This document shows, in pieces, positions 27,388 through 35,146 of a stretch of 44,859 nucleotides of DNA. Each line of letters begins with the position of its first letter. The first letter of the stretch is position 1. A model generated the notes under the pieces. It saw nothing but the letters and a program-made list of their open reading frames with translations, was not told the origin of the DNA and searched no databases. The stretch spans positions 1 through 44,859 of the forward strand of contig JAKSDQ010000084.1 of the NCBI GenBank assembly GCA_022360015.1, in the 5' to 3' direction. Both the position numbers and the translations under genes were made by a program. This stretch comes from Cytophagales bacterium. Lineage in GTDB: Bacteria > Bacteroidota > Bacteroidia > Cytophagales > Cyclobacteriaceae.

Positions 27388-27434
27388 TTGGGAATCTTAT
27401 CCCCTCAAAAAACCCAATTCCCATTTTGGGAATT
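27388..27434. repeat. two TTCCC/GGGAA palindromes upstream of the TerB-like genes
   Basis: TCCCTTTTTGGGA at about 27391-27403 and AATTCCCA-TTT-TGGGAATT at 27416-27434 (8-bp perfect arms, 3-base loop) share the TCCC...GGGA core. The second is followed by ATTCTT rather than a T-run. They sit 130-170 bases before the first TerB-like gene and could be operators; there is no direct evidence. Confidence 0.4.
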
Positions 27435-27562
27435 ATTCTTAACAATTTCCCACCCTTCAAAAAAGGCCTCTTCAAGGTGCTAAGGGCATTTTTTAATGAA
27501 ATTTCAACCCTGATAAAACTTTGGCAAACATTATGCACCAAGAATGGTAAACCAAAAACATC

Positions 27563-27979
27563 ATGAAAAATACCGGAACATTATCAAAATTTACTGAGAG
27601 TACATTGTCGCTCTGTTATCTAATAGGTAATACAAACGGAAATATGACTCACTTTGAAACAAGAATGTACGAGTTCATTAAGCACAAAGAAAATATATCG
27701 GAGCATGTGGCGGATTTGATTCTGAATGAAATCGAATCTATGTCACACAAATATATTTTGGAAAGGGGAGTCCGGGCCTTGAGTCAATGCGAAAAGCCCG
27801 AGCAGGTCAAATGTCTGGCCTGGATGAACAAAATTGCCAATGCCGATGGATACCTGGGAGATCAGGAATGGTCGATTATTTATCAGGTATACAACAAAGA
27901 ATTGGATATTACACTGGAGGAAATACTTGATTTTGAGTTGCCTGATCCGGACTACACATTTTATATGAGTCAAAACTAA
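27563..27979 (+). CDS. TerB-like helical protein, copy 1
   Basis: A 138-residue, soluble, all-helical protein. The pattern of an early hydrophobic helix (LSLCYLIGNTNGNMTHFE), a central region and the conserved C-terminal half CLAWMNKIANADGYLGDQEW (about residues 91-110) resembles the TerB/DjlA-N superfamily, in which D-G-x2-x3-E segments coordinate metal. The identification is by pattern only and remote. It is paralogous to the gene 153 bases downstream: both contain the (C/A)LAWM-x2-IAN(A/S)DG-x4-EWS(L/I)I core and the EI(L/I)(D/E)F(E/K)LP end. It lies just after the dnaK terminator, so it is probably independently transcribed. In DjlA a TerB-like domain works with DnaK; whether the position is meaningful is unknown. 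Confidence 0.6.
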   Translation: MKNTGTLSKFTESTLSLCYLIGNTNGNMTHFETRMYEFIKHKENISEHVADLILNEIESMSHKYILERGVRALSQCEKPEQVKCLAWMNKIANADGYLGDQEWSIIYQVYNKELDITLEEILDFELPDPDYTFYMSQN

Positions 27980-28132
27980 TGGTTTAAAAGGCTTTCAGGT
28001 GTAAAAAATCAAAAAACTCACTTGCGTATTTTCGCCTTTTAGAAAATCTTTTATTTCAATTCCTCTAAAAGGATATTTACAAAAAGTTCAAGATAATCGA
28101 TATTTTAGGTTCGATGGGAAGCAATTAAAATT

Positions 28133-28531
28133 ATGGTCACACAAAGCGAAAGGTTTATAGAAGCGATTGTATCACTTTATTACCTGGTCAGTTCGGCCGA
28201 CGGAAAAATCAGTGATTTCGAAAAAAAGATTTGTGAACGGATGATGAAATCAGAGCAGATCGACATATCAGCATTCGATCACATCATGGCGTCCATCAGG
28301 CATCTGCCCCTGGATGAGGTGTATAGAATGTGCATAAATTTATTAAAATCATGTACCAGAGAAGAGCAGACGAGAGCCCTTGCCTGGATGAGAAGCATTG
28401 CGAACTCTGATGGTTTTATGGCCAAGGAGGAATGGTCACTTATCTTTAAAATATACAAAAAGGAATTACAACTAAGTCTTAAAGAAATCATTGAATTCAA
28501 ACTACCCCAGTCAACAAACTTGCCCGACTAA
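28133..28531 (+). CDS. TerB-like helical protein, copy 2
   Basis: A 132-residue paralogue of the preceding gene, in the same orientation. Shared elements are YLVSSADGKISDFEKKICE near the start (equivalent to YLIGNTNGNMTHFE in copy 1), LAWMRSIANSDGFMAKEEWS and the ending KEIIEFKLPQ. Here the D-G-K-I-S-D-F-E motif of the TerB superfamily is better preserved than in copy 1, where the aspartate is replaced by asparagine. This supports the TerB-like assignment and suggests copy 1 has diverged at a metal site. The two arose by tandem duplication, judging from order and similarity. It converges with the GH1 gene, only 28 bases away. Confidence 0.65.
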   Translation: MVTQSERFIEAIVSLYYLVSSADGKISDFEKKICERMMKSEQIDISAFDHIMASIRHLPLDEVYRMCINLLKSCTREEQTRALAWMRSIANSDGFMAKEEWSLIFKIYKKELQLSLKEIIEFKLPQSTNLPD

Positions 28532-28559
28532 ATCCCATGCTTTTTAGAGGTATCGCGCT

Positions 28560-29921
28560 TTAATTGGCCAGGCCATTGTGACCCAAAAAGTTTTTATACC
28601 ACAGACCCGATGATTTTACAATTCTTTGCTGGGTTTGAAAGTCTACATAAACCAACCCAAACCTGGGATGATAACCTTCGGCCCATTCAAAATTATCCAG
28701 AAAAGTCCATACAAAATAACCCTCGACTTTCACCCCATCCTTTTTTGCTCTCAAAACCTGGGCAATGTGATCCTTCAAATAATTTACCCTGGACTCATCG
28801 ATTACCTTATTCATAGACAGTGTGTCATTAAAAGCCGCACCATTTTCTGTGACAATAATCTTCTTTATGTCACTGTAAGCATCAAATTTTTTCAACATTT
28901 TATAAATACCCGGCGGAAAAACCTCCCAACCCATTAATGTCGTTTTCACGCCCCTGTTCCTGGCTTTCACCAGTTTTGCCCTGATCAAAGGTACCATCGG
29001 GGCAAACTTTACAATCTCACGCGTATAATTCTGAATGCCAATAAAATCAAAATCCACCTTCATATTACTTTCATCTCCGGCTTTGACATACTTTTCGATT
29101 TTGTTTAATGCTTTCAGCTCTTTCAAAGGATACCCCAATCCCAAAGTGGGTTCAATAAACAACCTGTTTAACAAAGCATCCACCTTGATGGCAGCGTTTA
29201 CATCTTTCATCCGGTGGCTATATGGTTCAATGTAGGAACAAGAAAAAGTAGTTCCGATTTCGGCATGAGAGGCAATGGCTCTGACTGCCTCGGCTCCGGC
29301 GGCCTGGGCCAGCGTAGCATGATGAACTGCCGGCAAAAAGTTTCCCAGGCCTTTTTTTCCCGGTGCATGAACGCCTAAAAAATAGCCTGCCCCCACGAAA
29401 ACCATGGGTTCGTTCATGATCATCCAATGTTTGACTTTATCGCCAAATTGCTTGATGCAAAAGGCGATATAATCCTGAAACCAGTAAATAATATCCCTGT
29501 TGGTCCAGCCTCCTTTCAATTCCAGCGCATATGGGAGATCCCAGTGATACAAGGTAACCCACGGCTCTATACCCATCTCCAGGCAGTAGTCAAACAACCG
29601 GTGATAAAATTCAACGCCTTTCCGGTTAACCCGGCCCCTCCCCTCGGGAAATATCCGGGTCCAGGCCAGCGAAAGCCTGAAGTTTTTAATGCCCATGTAT
29701 CGCATCAGGTCAATATCCTGCTCAAACCTGTGATAAAAATCACACGCATTGTTGGCATGATGCCCGCTTTGTATATTCCCTTTGACACTGGTAAACTGGT
29801 CCCAGATTGAAGGACCTTTTCCATCTTTTTGATACGCGCCTTCTATCTGATAGGCGGCTGTCGAAACACCCCATTGAAAGCCTTTTCCAAAATCAGCACT
29901 GGATATAATCATGTATTTCAA
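28560..29921 (-). CDS. Glycoside hydrolase family 1 (beta-glucosidase type)
   Basis: A 453-residue TIM-barrel enzyme. The acid/base glutamate E171 lies in WMIMNEPMVF and the nucleophile E359 in IIVTENGAAF, the two GH1 signatures. The N-terminal FQWGVSTAAYQIEGA motif (16-30) is also typical. There is no signal peptide or lipobox, so it acts in the cytoplasm on small beta-glucosides or on cytoplasmic glycolipid headgroups. Exact specificity (glucose, galactose, fucose, 6-phospho sugars) cannot be fixed, although no phosphate-binding motif for 6-phospho sugars is obvious. It is the last gene of a three-gene operon: the glycosyltransferase stop is 15 bases upstream. Confidence 0.92.
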   Translation of the reverse strand: MKYMIISSADFGKGFQWGVSTAAYQIEGAYQKDGKGPSIWDQFTSVKGNIQSGHHANNACDFYHRFEQDIDLMRYMGIKNFRLSLAWTRIFPEGRGRVNRKGVEFYHRLFDYCLEMGIEPWVTLYHWDLPYALELKGGWTNRDIIYWFQDYIAFCIKQFGDKVKHWMIMNEPMVFVGAGYFLGVHAPGKKGLGNFLPAVHHATLAQAAGAEAVRAIASHAEIGTTFSCSYIEPYSHRMKDVNAAIKVDALLNRLFIEPTLGLGYPLKELKALNKIEKYVKAGDESNMKVDFDFIGIQNYTREIVKFAPMVPLIRAKLVKARNRGVKTTLMGWEVFPPGIYKMLKKFDAYSDIKKIIVTENGAAFNDTLSMNKVIDESRVNYLKDHIAQVLRAKKDGVKVEGYFVWTFLDNFEWAEGYHPRFGLVYVDFQTQQRIVKSSGLWYKNFLGHNGLAN

Positions 29922-29936
29922 GAAACTTTTAAAAAA

Positions 29937-30983
29937 TCAGGGCTGTTTTAAAAAATAATCAGCCTCTAAAAAATTATGGGCTTTTTTGCTAACCTGATAT
30001 GGGCCTTTTTCAATAATGTGGTCAATGATTTCCCTGGTGATGTCAGGATAATCAACCGATACTATTTTATTCGACTCCAGCCAATCTATAACTTTAGCAT
30101 TATACTTTTTCTTTAGGGATTTTACAACAGGTATCCCCATTTTTTTCAATGCCGCCGCGTTACATTGTTGTTCATACTGCCCCTTCATGGGAATAACCAT
30201 CAATTTCTTCCCTAAAAACAGGGCTTCGGCCGGTGTTTCAAACCCAGCCCCGCATAAAACTCCCTGGCAGGTGCGAAGACTTTCCAGAAACGCTTCATTA
30301 TTTATCGGTTTAATTACCACATTATTATGTTTTATTTCCTTTTGATTGTGTTTTGAAAATACCTCCCAGTTTGTTTTGTCAAAACGCGAAAGGAATTTTA
30401 TCAGTTTTTTATCCTCATACGCTGGCAGATATACGCTGTAATGACCAAAATTATCAGTCTTTAAGTCCCGTATTTGCTTTCTGATCACCGGTGTAAAAAT
30501 ATTGTCATCATACGATTGGAAATGAAAACCATACTGTACAGAAACAGGCGCGTACTTTTTTAAAATAATTTGGCCCAGCAGATCTTTTTTCTTGGGTTTG
30601 GGGGAATTTTTGTTGACCACCGCCGCCTGATGACTTAACCCGACACAGGGAATTTTCTTCAGATAAGCGGCCCAGGCAGAAACAGGCTCAAAATCGTTGA
30701 GGATCAAATCATAGTCTTCTACCGGGATTTGCCTGATGTCTTTGTAAAGTTTCTTGGATTTGGATTTAAGATAGGTTTGCCACACATCTACTCCCCCTTT
30801 TTTTCCAAAAATAAAACTAAACCCGCGCAGTTTATACTTTATGTCATAAGGCAGTGTAACGTCAGCCTGGATACCACTTACGACAACATCAACCTCACCT
30901 TTTTGCTGCAAAACAGGGATGATGTCCCTGGCCCGGCTTAGATGTCCGTTACCCGTGCCCTGGATAGCATAAAGTATCCTCAT
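29937..30983 (-). CDS. MurG/MGT-like glycosyltransferase
   Basis: A 348-residue GT-B glycosyltransferase resembling the family 28 / MGT group. The N-terminus ILYAIQGTGNGHLSRARDI has the GxGxGHxxR loop of MurG and diacylglycerol glucosyltransferases, and the C-terminal half has the nucleotide-sugar site (CGAGFETPAEALFLGKKLMVIP, near residues 252-273, split here by length). Because it is preceded by an LpxH-like phosphoesterase with 4-base overlap and followed by a cytoplasmic glycosidase, a glycolipid or lipid-linked product is likely, but neither donor nor acceptor is known. No membrane helix; peripheral association would be expected. Confidence 0.8.
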   Translation of the reverse strand: MRILYAIQGTGNGHLSRARDIIPVLQQKGEVDVVVSGIQADVTLPYDIKYKLRGFSFIFGKKGGVDVWQTYLKSKSKKLYKDIRQIPVEDYDLILNDFEPVSAWAAYLKKIPCVGLSHQAAVVNKNSPKPKKKDLLGQIILKKYAPVSVQYGFHFQSYDDNIFTPVIRKQIRDLKTDNFGHYSVYLPAYEDKKLIKFLSRFDKTNWEVFSKHNQKEIKHNNVVIKPINNEAFLESLRTCQGVLCGAGFETPAEALFLGKKLMVIPMKGQYEQQCNAAALKKMGIPVVKSLKKKYNAKVIDWLESNKIVSVDYPDITREIIDHIIEKGPYQVSKKAHNFLEADYFLKQP

Positions 30984-31831
30984 TTTTTTAATAAATTAAA
31001 TTCCTGCTGGAGTTTCTTGAAAAGCTGGCCATTTTCCAATGACTTGTCCCTGCCGTTATTGATATCAATTCGCTTGGCATTTTCATCTTCGTGATACCGG
31101 TACATCACCCATACGCCCTTTGTGCACTCGAGGGCCGTCAGGTTCTCGACCCAATCACCGGAATTCAGGTAAATAACCTCCCCTTCCCTGTTAGTCATGG
31201 TTTTTATCTCAGGTTGATGGATATGGCCACACACGACATAATCATATTCGTTGGAGATGGCAATATCTGCAGCGGTCTGCTCAAAATTGTTAATAAATTT
31301 TACGGCAGATTTCACACCGTTTTTGATTTTTTTAGACATTGAAACAGGTCCGCTTCCCAGTTTAACCGAAAAAAAGTTCACCGCCCTGTTGATCAAAATC
31401 AGCGTGTCATACCCAATCGCCCCAAGCTTAGCCAGCCATTTGGAATGTTGCATAGTAACATCAAACACGTCCCCATGGAAAATCCAGGCGCGTTTGCCGC
31501 TAATCTTAAGCACCAGCTTGTTCAATATGCTGAAGGAGCCCAATCTGAAACCTACAAACTTTCTGAGTAACTCATCATGATTCCCTGTAATGTAGTAAAC
31601 TTTCACACCATTACTTATCAACCCCATGATATGCTTCACCACCTGCATATGCGATTTGGGCCAATAACGTTTGCTGAACTGCCAGATATCGATAATATCG
31701 CCGTTTAAAATTACCTTTTTAGGTTTGATACTTTTTAAGTACTGGAGCAGCTCTTTGGCATGACAGCCATACGTACCCAGGTGGATATCTGAAATCACCA
31801 CAATATCAACCTCTCTCTTTTTCTTGCCCAT
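30980..31831 (-). CDS. LpxH-like calcineurin-type metallophosphoesterase
   Basis: A 283-residue dimetal phosphoesterase. Metal ligands of the family can be placed: D15 and H17 (SDIHLGT), D45 (NGDIID), N84 and H85 (GNHD), H119 (FHGD), H203 and H205 (CGHIHQPE). Overall similarity is to UDP-2,3-diacylglucosamine pyrophosphatase (LpxH/LpxG-type), which cleaves UDP-diacyl-GlcN to lipid X in lipid A synthesis. The protein is longer than canonical LpxH, and whether it is the cell's lipid A enzyme or handles another nucleotide-lipid cannot be told. Its stop overlaps the glycosyltransferase start by 4 bases, so they are translationally coupled. Confidence 0.82.
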   Translation of the reverse strand: MGKKKREVDIVVISDIHLGTYGCHAKELLQYLKSIKPKKVILNGDIIDIWQFSKRYWPKSHMQVVKHIMGLISNGVKVYYITGNHDELLRKFVGFRLGSFSILNKLVLKISGKRAWIFHGDVFDVTMQHSKWLAKLGAIGYDTLILINRAVNFFSVKLGSGPVSMSKKIKNGVKSAVKFINNFEQTAADIAISNEYDYVVCGHIHQPEIKTMTNREGEVIYLNSGDWVENLTALECTKGVWVMYRYHEDENAKRIDINNGRDKSLENGQLFKKLQQEFNLLKK

Positions 31832-31840
31832 GCCCCGGCG

Positions 31841-31966
31841 TTAAAAGTATCTTCTGATAACACGCTTTTTCCTCTTGCTGGCTTTCAACGGGGAGTAAAA
31901 CGAGGAGAGCCTGGTAAGAAACAGGCTAATCAACAAACTTTGATATTTAAAAAGAATTGTCTTCAC
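31841..31966 (-). CDS. possible 41-residue basic microprotein
   Basis: A GTG-initiated frame on the minus strand with a hydrophobic middle (SLLISLFLT) and a strongly basic C-terminus (KASKRKKRVIRRY). It starts about 18 bases downstream of a predicted promoter -7 element (31984-31991) and ends 9 bases before the metallophosphoesterase ATG, so it would be the first gene of that operon. It has no known homologue that I can name and may be a leader sequence without a product. Confidence 0.25.
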   Translation of the reverse strand: MKTILFKYQSLLISLFLTRLSSFYSPLKASKRKKRVIRRYF

Positions 31967-31983
31967 GATTTTGGGGGTTTTTA

Positions 31984-32010
31984 CAAAAATAACTTTCAGA
32001 CATCAACCAA
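31984..32010 (-). promoter_or_regulatory. promoter of the phosphoesterase-GT-GH1 operon
   Basis: On the minus strand: TTG (32010-32008), 16 bases, TATTTTTG (31991-31984), a full match to TAnnTTTG. Transcription would start near 31977, about 145 bases before the phosphoesterase ATG. Confidence 0.55.
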
Positions 32011-32035
32011 GTGTTAAGCCAGTTTTAAGTTTATT

Positions 32036-32929
32036 TTAAATAACCTCCTTTCCTACGATAAGCTGTAAACTTTCAGGCTGAATTTGTACGTTAAAACTAT
32101 TGTGAATGCCAAGAAAGTCTCCGTCCACATGCATGGGAACAGGATGATTTGATTTTAGATGAAAGCGCCTCGTTCGGTAAGTGCTGATGTACCGGGAGGT
32201 GTGCAGGGTTTTTGTCAGCGTCTTGAAAATCAGCATCGGCCAGTAGTAAGCAGGAAAAGGCCTGACAAATACCACATCCAGGTAACCGTCCGTAATGCTT
32301 GCAAGCGGCGCGATGTAGGCATTATTGCCATACTGCCGGGAGTTTGCAAAAGCGATGGTCAGGTAGTTTTTTTGAATTGGTTTTCCTTGATGGTTATATG
32401 TATAATGCTGTGGGCGGTATCTGTTAATGTTTTGGATAATGCACTTCAGATAGGTCAAATAGCCCCTTTCCTGGCTTTGATTGAAAATTTTACTGATGAA
32501 TGCGTCAAAACCGACACCGGCTATGTTGACAAAAGTTGTATCATTAACCAGACATGTATCAACAGCTATACATCTCCCTTCGTTAATCACATTAATGGCC
32601 TTTCTGGGGTTTAAAGATATACCCACATGCCTCCCTAGCCCATTACCTGATCCCAAAGGAATAATACCCAGTTTTACCTGTGTATTTACCAGAACATGGG
32701 CTATTTCGTTCATCGTACCATCACCACCAACGGCAACCACCATATCGACATGGTTGTCGATAGCCCCATTGGCCAGTTCACGGGCATGGCCCGGAAAGCT
32801 TGTTTTTAACAGCTCGTACTCATACCTGCTTTGATCAAGATGCCTGGCAATTAGTTTTTCTATCCCGGCATTTTTTCCGTAGCCACTAATCGGGTTGACA
32901 ATGAAAACCAGTTTTTCTTTTTTCTGCAT
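32036..32929 (-). CDS. Diacylglycerol kinase family lipid kinase
   Basis: A 297-residue (from the chosen start) lipid kinase of the YegS/DgkB/LCB5 family, which phosphorylates diacylglycerol or a related lipid with ATP. The nucleotide-binding GGDGTMNEIAH motif, the preceding FIVNPISGYGKN loop and the GSGNGLGRHVG segment are intact. A TTG at 32957 could add ten residues, but the -7 element TATATTTG spans that very codon, so the transcript begins after it. Hence the ATG at 32929 is used, giving an N-terminus MQKKEKLVFIVNP that matches the family. It has its own promoter and lies upstream of the glycosyltransferase operon on the same strand. Confidence 0.9.
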   Translation of the reverse strand: MQKKEKLVFIVNPISGYGKNAGIEKLIARHLDQSRYEYELLKTSFPGHARELANGAIDNHVDMVVAVGGDGTMNEIAHVLVNTQVKLGIIPLGSGNGLGRHVGISLNPRKAINVINEGRCIAVDTCLVNDTTFVNIAGVGFDAFISKIFNQSQERGYLTYLKCIIQNINRYRPQHYTYNHQGKPIQKNYLTIAFANSRQYGNNAYIAPLASITDGYLDVVFVRPFPAYYWPMLIFKTLTKTLHTSRYISTYRTRRFHLKSNHPVPMHVDGDFLGIHNSFNVQIQPESLQLIVGKEVI

Positions 32930-32956
32930 ATAGCACCTAGAATCTATAGCCAGATT

Positions 32957-32985
32957 CAAATATATTGATCTGCCAGCTAATCAAA
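32957..32985 (-). promoter_or_regulatory. promoter of the lipid kinase gene
   Basis: On the minus strand: TTTG (32985-32982), 17 bases, TATATTTG (32964-32957). Both elements match. The transcript would start near 32950, leaving a leader of about 20 bases to the ATG at 32929. Confidence 0.65.
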
Positions 32986-33139
32986 AGCCTTAAAATTATT
33001 TCAACTTTATCTATCCGTTAACTTTAAGTTAAAAATTTGTAAACAAGTTTTTTTAAATGGATTTCCTATCATCTTTACGGTTGGTTATTTCGTTAGCTTA
33101 TAGTATAACCTTTTGTTATTTTAAACTGTTGTTTAGTTG

Positions 33140-34015
33140 ATGAGCTGGAGTAATTTTCATAGTCACTGTTTTTATTGCGATGGGAAATTTGAGCCTGAAA
33201 GATATGTTCAAAGGGCTATTGATATGAAAGTATTTTCTTATGGTTTCAGTTCACACGCACCGCTGCCATTTGAATGCGACTGGTGTATGCGTCCTCAGGA
33301 AACACTCAATTATATCAACGAATTACAGATTTTAAAGAAAAGATATGCCGATCAAATCCAGCTTTACATTGGCATGGAAGTCGACTACATTCCGGATGTC
33401 ATCTCACCCAGGCATCCTTCTATCCTGAATCTGGACCTTGACTACACCATAGGTGCCATTCATTTTATAGATCAGTATGAAAACGGCCAACCCTGGGAAA
33501 TCGATGGTAATCACAACACATTTCTGGAAGGGCTAAACGCCATATTTAAAAATGATATCATGGAAGTAATCAAGCGTTATTTTCAGCTAACCAGGGCCAT
33601 GGTCAGGGAAGCTTGCCCCGATATCATAGGCCATTTGGATAAAATCAAAATTCAAAACCGGGAAAGCAAGTTTTACCACGAATTTAACCGCTGGTATCAA
33701 TACGAAATAATGCACACCCTGGAAGAAATCAAGGCCTCCGGCGCAATACTGGAGGTTAACACGCGGGGTATTTACAAAAAGAAAACGGTACATACCTATC
33801 CCAGCCAGTGGATTTTAGAGAAGGTTAAACAAATGAAAATTCCCATCACCCTTAGCTCTGACGCCCATCACCCCGAAGAAATCATCAACTGTTTTGAAAA
33901 GGCGGCTTATATGCTAAAAGAAATAGGTTTTAAATACGTTAGAGTACTTATCAACGGGGAATGGACAGATGTTGAATTGGATCTAAGCGGCTTGAAAATT
34001 TCGGAATACGCATAA
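33140..34015 (+). CDS. PHP-domain histidinol-phosphatase (HisJ/HisK type)
   Basis: A 291-residue phosphatase of the PHP family, cytoplasmic. Metal-binding elements in order are NFHSHCFYCDG (HxH near the N-terminus), the FSSHAPLP region, GMEVDY, IGAIHF, and C-terminal TLSSDAHHPEEI (DAH). These match the HisK/HisJ-type histidinol-phosphatase of histidine synthesis, distinct from the HAD-type HisB enzyme. No other his genes are near, so it could serve histidine synthesis from another locus or act on a different phosphoester. ATG at 33140 is preferred over the TTG at 33137 immediately before it. It converges with the response regulator gene, 14 bases away. Confidence 0.88.
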   Translation: MSWSNFHSHCFYCDGKFEPERYVQRAIDMKVFSYGFSSHAPLPFECDWCMRPQETLNYINELQILKKRYADQIQLYIGMEVDYIPDVISPRHPSILNLDLDYTIGAIHFIDQYENGQPWEIDGNHNTFLEGLNAIFKNDIMEVIKRYFQLTRAMVREACPDIIGHLDKIKIQNRESKFYHEFNRWYQYEIMHTLEEIKASGAILEVNTRGIYKKKTVHTYPSQWILEKVKQMKIPITLSSDAHHPEEIINCFEKAAYMLKEIGFKYVRVLINGEWTDVELDLSGLKISEYA

Positions 34016-34029
34016 GCAACGCATCTATG

Positions 34030-34713
34030 CTACTTGCCAAGATTAAATCGGTATCCTACTCCCTTGATGGTGCTGATATAATTTTTTCCTATTTTGTCAC
34101 GAATCTTTCTGATATGTACATCGATGGTTCTCGGCTGTACATCATAATCGCTCGACCAGATATTGGATAACAAGTCATCCCTGGAAAACACTTTCTGCGG
34201 GTTTGCCGCCAAAAACCTCAGGAGATCAAACTCCTTTTTTGGAAAATTCAATTCCTTCTTACCAAGAAAAACGGTATAGCTGTTATGGTTGATGACGAGC
34301 TTACCATCGGCTATCAATTCCAGGTTTTCACCTTTTTGTATTTTTCTGGCAAAAATTTTATTCACCCGCTCTTTAAGCGCACGAATTTTAACCGGCTTAG
34401 GGACAAAATCATCCCCCCCGTTCTCGAAAGCATCTATTTCCAGCGACTCATCATTTTTCTCTGAAAGAAATATCACATAGGCGTTGCTAAAAACCTCATT
34501 TTCTTTAATTGCCCTGCAAAACTTTAACCCATCCATATCTGGCATTAGTGGATCGATGATGAACAGATCAGGAAGAAATTCCAGCGCGTGCTGCATCGCC
34601 AGGTCTCCTTTGTTATAGGCGTTTACTTTGTATCCCTCTTTTTCCAAATGATCTTTCAATAATTCCAACACTTCCACATCATCATCAAATATTAAAATTT
34701 TCCCTTTCTGCAT
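34030..34713 (-). CDS. OmpR-family response regulator (orphan)
   Basis: A 227-residue DNA-binding regulator. The receiver domain (residues 1-120) has the acidic pocket FDDD (9-12), phosphoacceptor D54 (IIDPLMPDMDG), the switch serine in FLSEKND and the conserved lysine in PKPVKIR. The C-terminal winged helix (about 130-227) shows the OmpR pattern LNFPKKEFDLLRFLAANP, SRDDLLSNIW, RTIDVHIRKIRDKIG and ISTIKGVGYRF. It should be phosphorylated by a sensor kinase, but none is adjacent. The region upstream, shared with galK, contains a tandem palindrome that could be its operator or that of another regulator. Confidence 0.93.
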   Translation of the reverse strand: MQKGKILIFDDDVEVLELLKDHLEKEGYKVNAYNKGDLAMQHALEFLPDLFIIDPLMPDMDGLKFCRAIKENEVFSNAYVIFLSEKNDESLEIDAFENGGDDFVPKPVKIRALKERVNKIFARKIQKGENLELIADGKLVINHNSYTVFLGKKELNFPKKEFDLLRFLAANPQKVFSRDDLLSNIWSSDYDVQPRTIDVHIRKIRDKIGKNYISTIKGVGYRFNLGK

Positions 34714-34884
34714 TGTTTTGTAAACATAAATTTGATGTGTACAATTAATTAACTAAACGTGAATAGAATTTTAACCGTGAGTTAAGTATTTATTAAGAAT
34801 CGGAAGGCTTGAAAAAATATGTTAACCAAAATTTAAAGTGGTTTGGCAAACACTGATCTCTGGCAATTAAGCTGTTATTAAAGC

Positions 34885-34915
34885 GTCATACTATGACTCA
34901 AAGTCATAGTATGAC
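34885..34915. repeat. double palindrome GTCATA-N-TATGAC, twice
   Basis: GTCATACTATGAC (34885-34897) and GTCATAGTATGAC (34903-34915) are each 13-bp palindromes around a single central base; their centres are 18 bases apart. The whole 31 bases also form a 14-bp inverted repeat with a CAA loop. No T-run follows. A tandem binding site for a dimeric repressor is the simplest reading; a cruciform/hairpin element is the alternative. Confidence 0.75.
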
Positions 34916-34986
34916 TAATCGCCTGACAAGCACTAAACAAAAGCTCAACTCCGGAGTCCTCACATAACCAAGTGCCAAAACAAGAA

Positions 34987-35044
34987 CCAAACTCCTGACT
35001 CATTGTAACACCGGGTTCCATGCCAAAGCCAAACACCTGAGTCA
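34987..35044 (+). repeat. pair of 16-base direct repeats, 42 bases apart
   Basis: CCAAACTCCTGACTCA (34987-35002) and CCAAACACCTGAGTCA (35029-35044) agree at 14 of 16 positions. The 42-base spacing is about four turns of DNA, so both would face the same side. They lie 100-160 bases before the galK start. Confidence 0.4.
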
Positions 35045-35146
35045 ACATACAATTTTGTTGCCATTTGAATGATTAATCAGCATCCTTTTTAATATTTGAT
35101 TAATAACCGTTATATTTACGCTTATTGACCGGTTACCTGTATTTCA

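Larger units (their letters stand above)
34714..35146. other. 433-bp divergent intergenic region with palindromes
   Basis: Lies between the minus-strand response regulator and the plus-strand galK. It contains a 31-bp double palindrome (34885-34915), a pair of 16-base direct repeats 42 bases apart (34987-35002 and 35029-35044) and a near-consensus -7 sequence TATATTTA at 35111-35118 ahead of galK. No gene is visible. The density of symmetric sequence makes this the most regulatory-looking gap in the window. Confidence 0.55.
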
